This document shows, piece after piece, positions 5,404 through 6,402 of a stretch of DNA of 6,402 bases; within the stretch, counting starts at the first letter, position 1, and every line of letters begins with the position of its first letter. The stretch lies in NCBI GenBank assembly GCA_946481625.1, contig CAMLOZ010000224.1, positions 1 through 6,402 on the forward strand. The letters run 5' to 3'. The DNA comes from an uncultured Haloferula sp. (lineage in GTDB: Bacteria > Verrucomicrobiota > Verrucomicrobiae > Verrucomicrobiales > Akkermansiaceae). The notes beneath the pieces were generated by a model that was not told where the DNA came from, did not search any database, and saw nothing but the letters and a program-made list of their open reading frames with translations. A program made the translations under genes and the position numbers.

Positions 5404-6402
5404 ATGACCCGCTTCCTCTCCACCGTCCGGGCCCTTGCCTCGGTCCTTGCACTCGTCGCGACCGCGAAGGCCCAGGGGCCATCGGTCACCCCGGCGTTTC
5501 CGAACAACCTGAGCGGGACACCGGGCACGCTCCTCTATCGCCAGATCAATCTCGGACGGGTCACGAACATCGCCTACCACAACGGCCTCGTGTATACCCA
5601 CGAGGTGGGTGTGGCGAATCCCCGCCGCTGGCGTTTCACTGACATCAACGACCCCGCGTCCCTCGCGATCCAAGCCACCGGCTGGCAGGACGTCGGCAAC
5701 TTCTCCGACCACGGCACCCACGGGCACTACAAGGTGGGCGACTGGCTCGGCGGCCAATGGGCGGCGAACATCCGCCGCGTCTCGGATGGTGTGAACACGA
5801 TCCAGGACCTGCCCGGCTTCACCACCCTGGGCGCAACCCAGCCGGGCGACGGCATCACGCGGATGTATTATCCCTGGGGCCTCGCTTTCAACTGGATCGA
5901 ATACGGTGCCGCTCCGGGCTACGGCTTCATCCACCGCGGCACGCAGCAGCTCGCCTCCTGGCCGGCCCTCGCCCAACATGGCGTGGCGGGGAATTCGATC
6001 CTGCTCGGCAACCTGCTCTTCATCACCTCGGACGAGTCGAACATGGGGATCCTCTGTTACGACATCTCGCCGGTCTTCCAGACACCCCCGCAGCCGCCCG
6101 CCCTCCTCGACAAGCTCTCGGGCCCGCTCGGTGCCTACATCGTTTATCCCTGGGAGCATTATCTCATCCTCTCGCGCCGCGACACCAGCAGCGTGGACAT
6201 CGTGGATTTCAGCGATCCCTCGAACCTCCAGTTCGCGACTTCGATCAACGTGACCGGCCATCCCGACCGCGACAACGGCAACGGCCTCGGCTACGTCCAG
6301 TGCCAAGATCACTACATCTTCGCCGACCGCCACAAGATCGACATGGATACCTTCCAGCCGGTGCTGGAACTCGATGAGATCGGCAACAACCGCCCGGCCG
6401 GC
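5404..6402 (+). CDS. Secreted beta-propeller-like (LVIVD-type) protein, 3'-truncated
   Basis: 333 residues are visible with no stop before the window edge. The N-terminus is a clear Sec signal peptide: MTR, a hydrophobic core LASVLALVATA, and an AKA site before Q24. The mature part shows repeating units resembling LVIVD-type beta-propeller blades. Each has a strand in which a value is seen (NIAYHNGLVYTHE 55-67, ILLGNLLFITSD 199-210, AYIVYPWEHYLILS 244-257, YVQCQDHYIFAD 297-308) and then a phrase of the form D-I-x-D-P (FTDINDPASLAI 78-89, CYDISPVFQTPP 218-229, VDIVDFSDPSNLQF 264-277). A His-rich stretch, DHGTHGH, sits at 102-108. Such proteins are exported or surface-associated scaffolds, often with extra C-terminal modules; any such module is outside the window. 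The ATG at 5404 is chosen for the signal peptide. AGGA ends only one base before it, too close for a normal ribosome site. No substrate or enzyme activity can be inferred. Confidence 0.8.
   Translation, partial: MTRFLSTVRALASVLALVATAKAQGPSVTPAFPNNLSGTPGTLLYRQINLGRVTNIAYHNGLVYTHEVGVANPRRWRFTDINDPASLAIQATGWQDVGNFSDHGTHGHYKVGDWLGGQWAANIRRVSDGVNTIQDLPGFTTLGATQPGDGITRMYYPWGLAFNWIEYGAAPGYGFIHRGTQQLASWPALAQHGVAGNSILLGNLLFITSDESNMGILCYDISPVFQTPPQPPALLDKLSGPLGAYIVYPWEHYLILSRRDTSSVDIVDFSDPSNLQFATSINVTGHPDRDNGNGLGYVQCQDHYIFADRHKIDMDTFQPVLELDEIGNNRPAG

Noticed and set aside
5186..5407. 73-codon plus-strand frame ending in an ATGA overlap with the secreted-protein gene
   Set aside because: The overlap is suggestive, but third-position GC is visibly lower than in the real genes, the translation has no recognisable pattern, and the frame covers the expected promoter region.
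5233..6333. 366-codon minus-strand frame opposite the secreted-protein gene
   Set aside because: It is Val/Ala/Gly/Asp/Arg-rich, as expected when its first codon position lies opposite the GC-rich third position of the plus-strand gene. The plus strand has a signal peptide and repeated propeller-like units.
1..6402. CRISPR array, insertion sequence, tRNA or rRNA
   Set aside because: No regularly spaced repeats, transposase-like reading frame with terminal inverted repeats, or cloverleaf or rRNA-like sequence was seen.

Overview
The window looks like an ordinary stretch of chromosome from a high-GC, Gram-negative (two-membrane) bacterium. The best guess is Verrucomicrobiota, something like Luteolibacter or Haloferula. 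The reasons are a TamA/TamB outer-membrane pair, a secreted propeller-like protein with a clean signal peptide, almost no Shine-Dalgarno sequences, and a small hypothetical protein of a kind I associate with that phylum. The phylum call is inference from gene content; no marker gene is present.

Layout, left to right. (1) Positions 1-1801, plus strand: the C-terminal 599 residues of a TamB/DUF490-type protein whose start lies before the window. (2) Positions 1798-3834, plus strand: a TamA/BamA-type Omp85 protein with a signal peptide, about four POTRA-like segments and a C-terminal beta-barrel. It starts inside the tamB stop codon (ATGA overlap), so the two are almost certainly one transcript. 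(3) A strong stem-loop at 3844-3875 separates this operon from the convergent next gene. (4) Positions 3912-4364, minus strand: a small heat-shock protein (Hsp20/alpha-crystallin). (5) Positions 4365-4630: a non-coding stretch rich in small dyads. (6) Positions 4631-5080, minus strand: a 149-residue conserved-looking protein of unknown function. (7) Positions 5081-5403: a non-coding divergent region. (8) From 5404 to the window end, plus strand: a secreted protein with repeats resembling LVIVD-type beta-propeller blades, cut off by the window edge.

Functionally, the left half is an envelope-biogenesis module. TamB is an elongated periplasmic protein anchored in the inner membrane, and TamA is its outer-membrane Omp85 partner; together they span the periplasm and act in outer-membrane protein assembly and/or phospholipid transport. 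Hsp20 is an ATP-independent cytoplasmic holdase and shares no transcript with them. Nothing links the last two genes to a known pathway.

I found no mobile element, CRISPR array, tRNA or rRNA, and no convincing new multi-gene system. The items most worth a second look are the unclassified small protein, the repeat-like DNA that forms the start of tamA, the tamB-before-tamA gene order, and the cluster of dyads upstream of hsp20.
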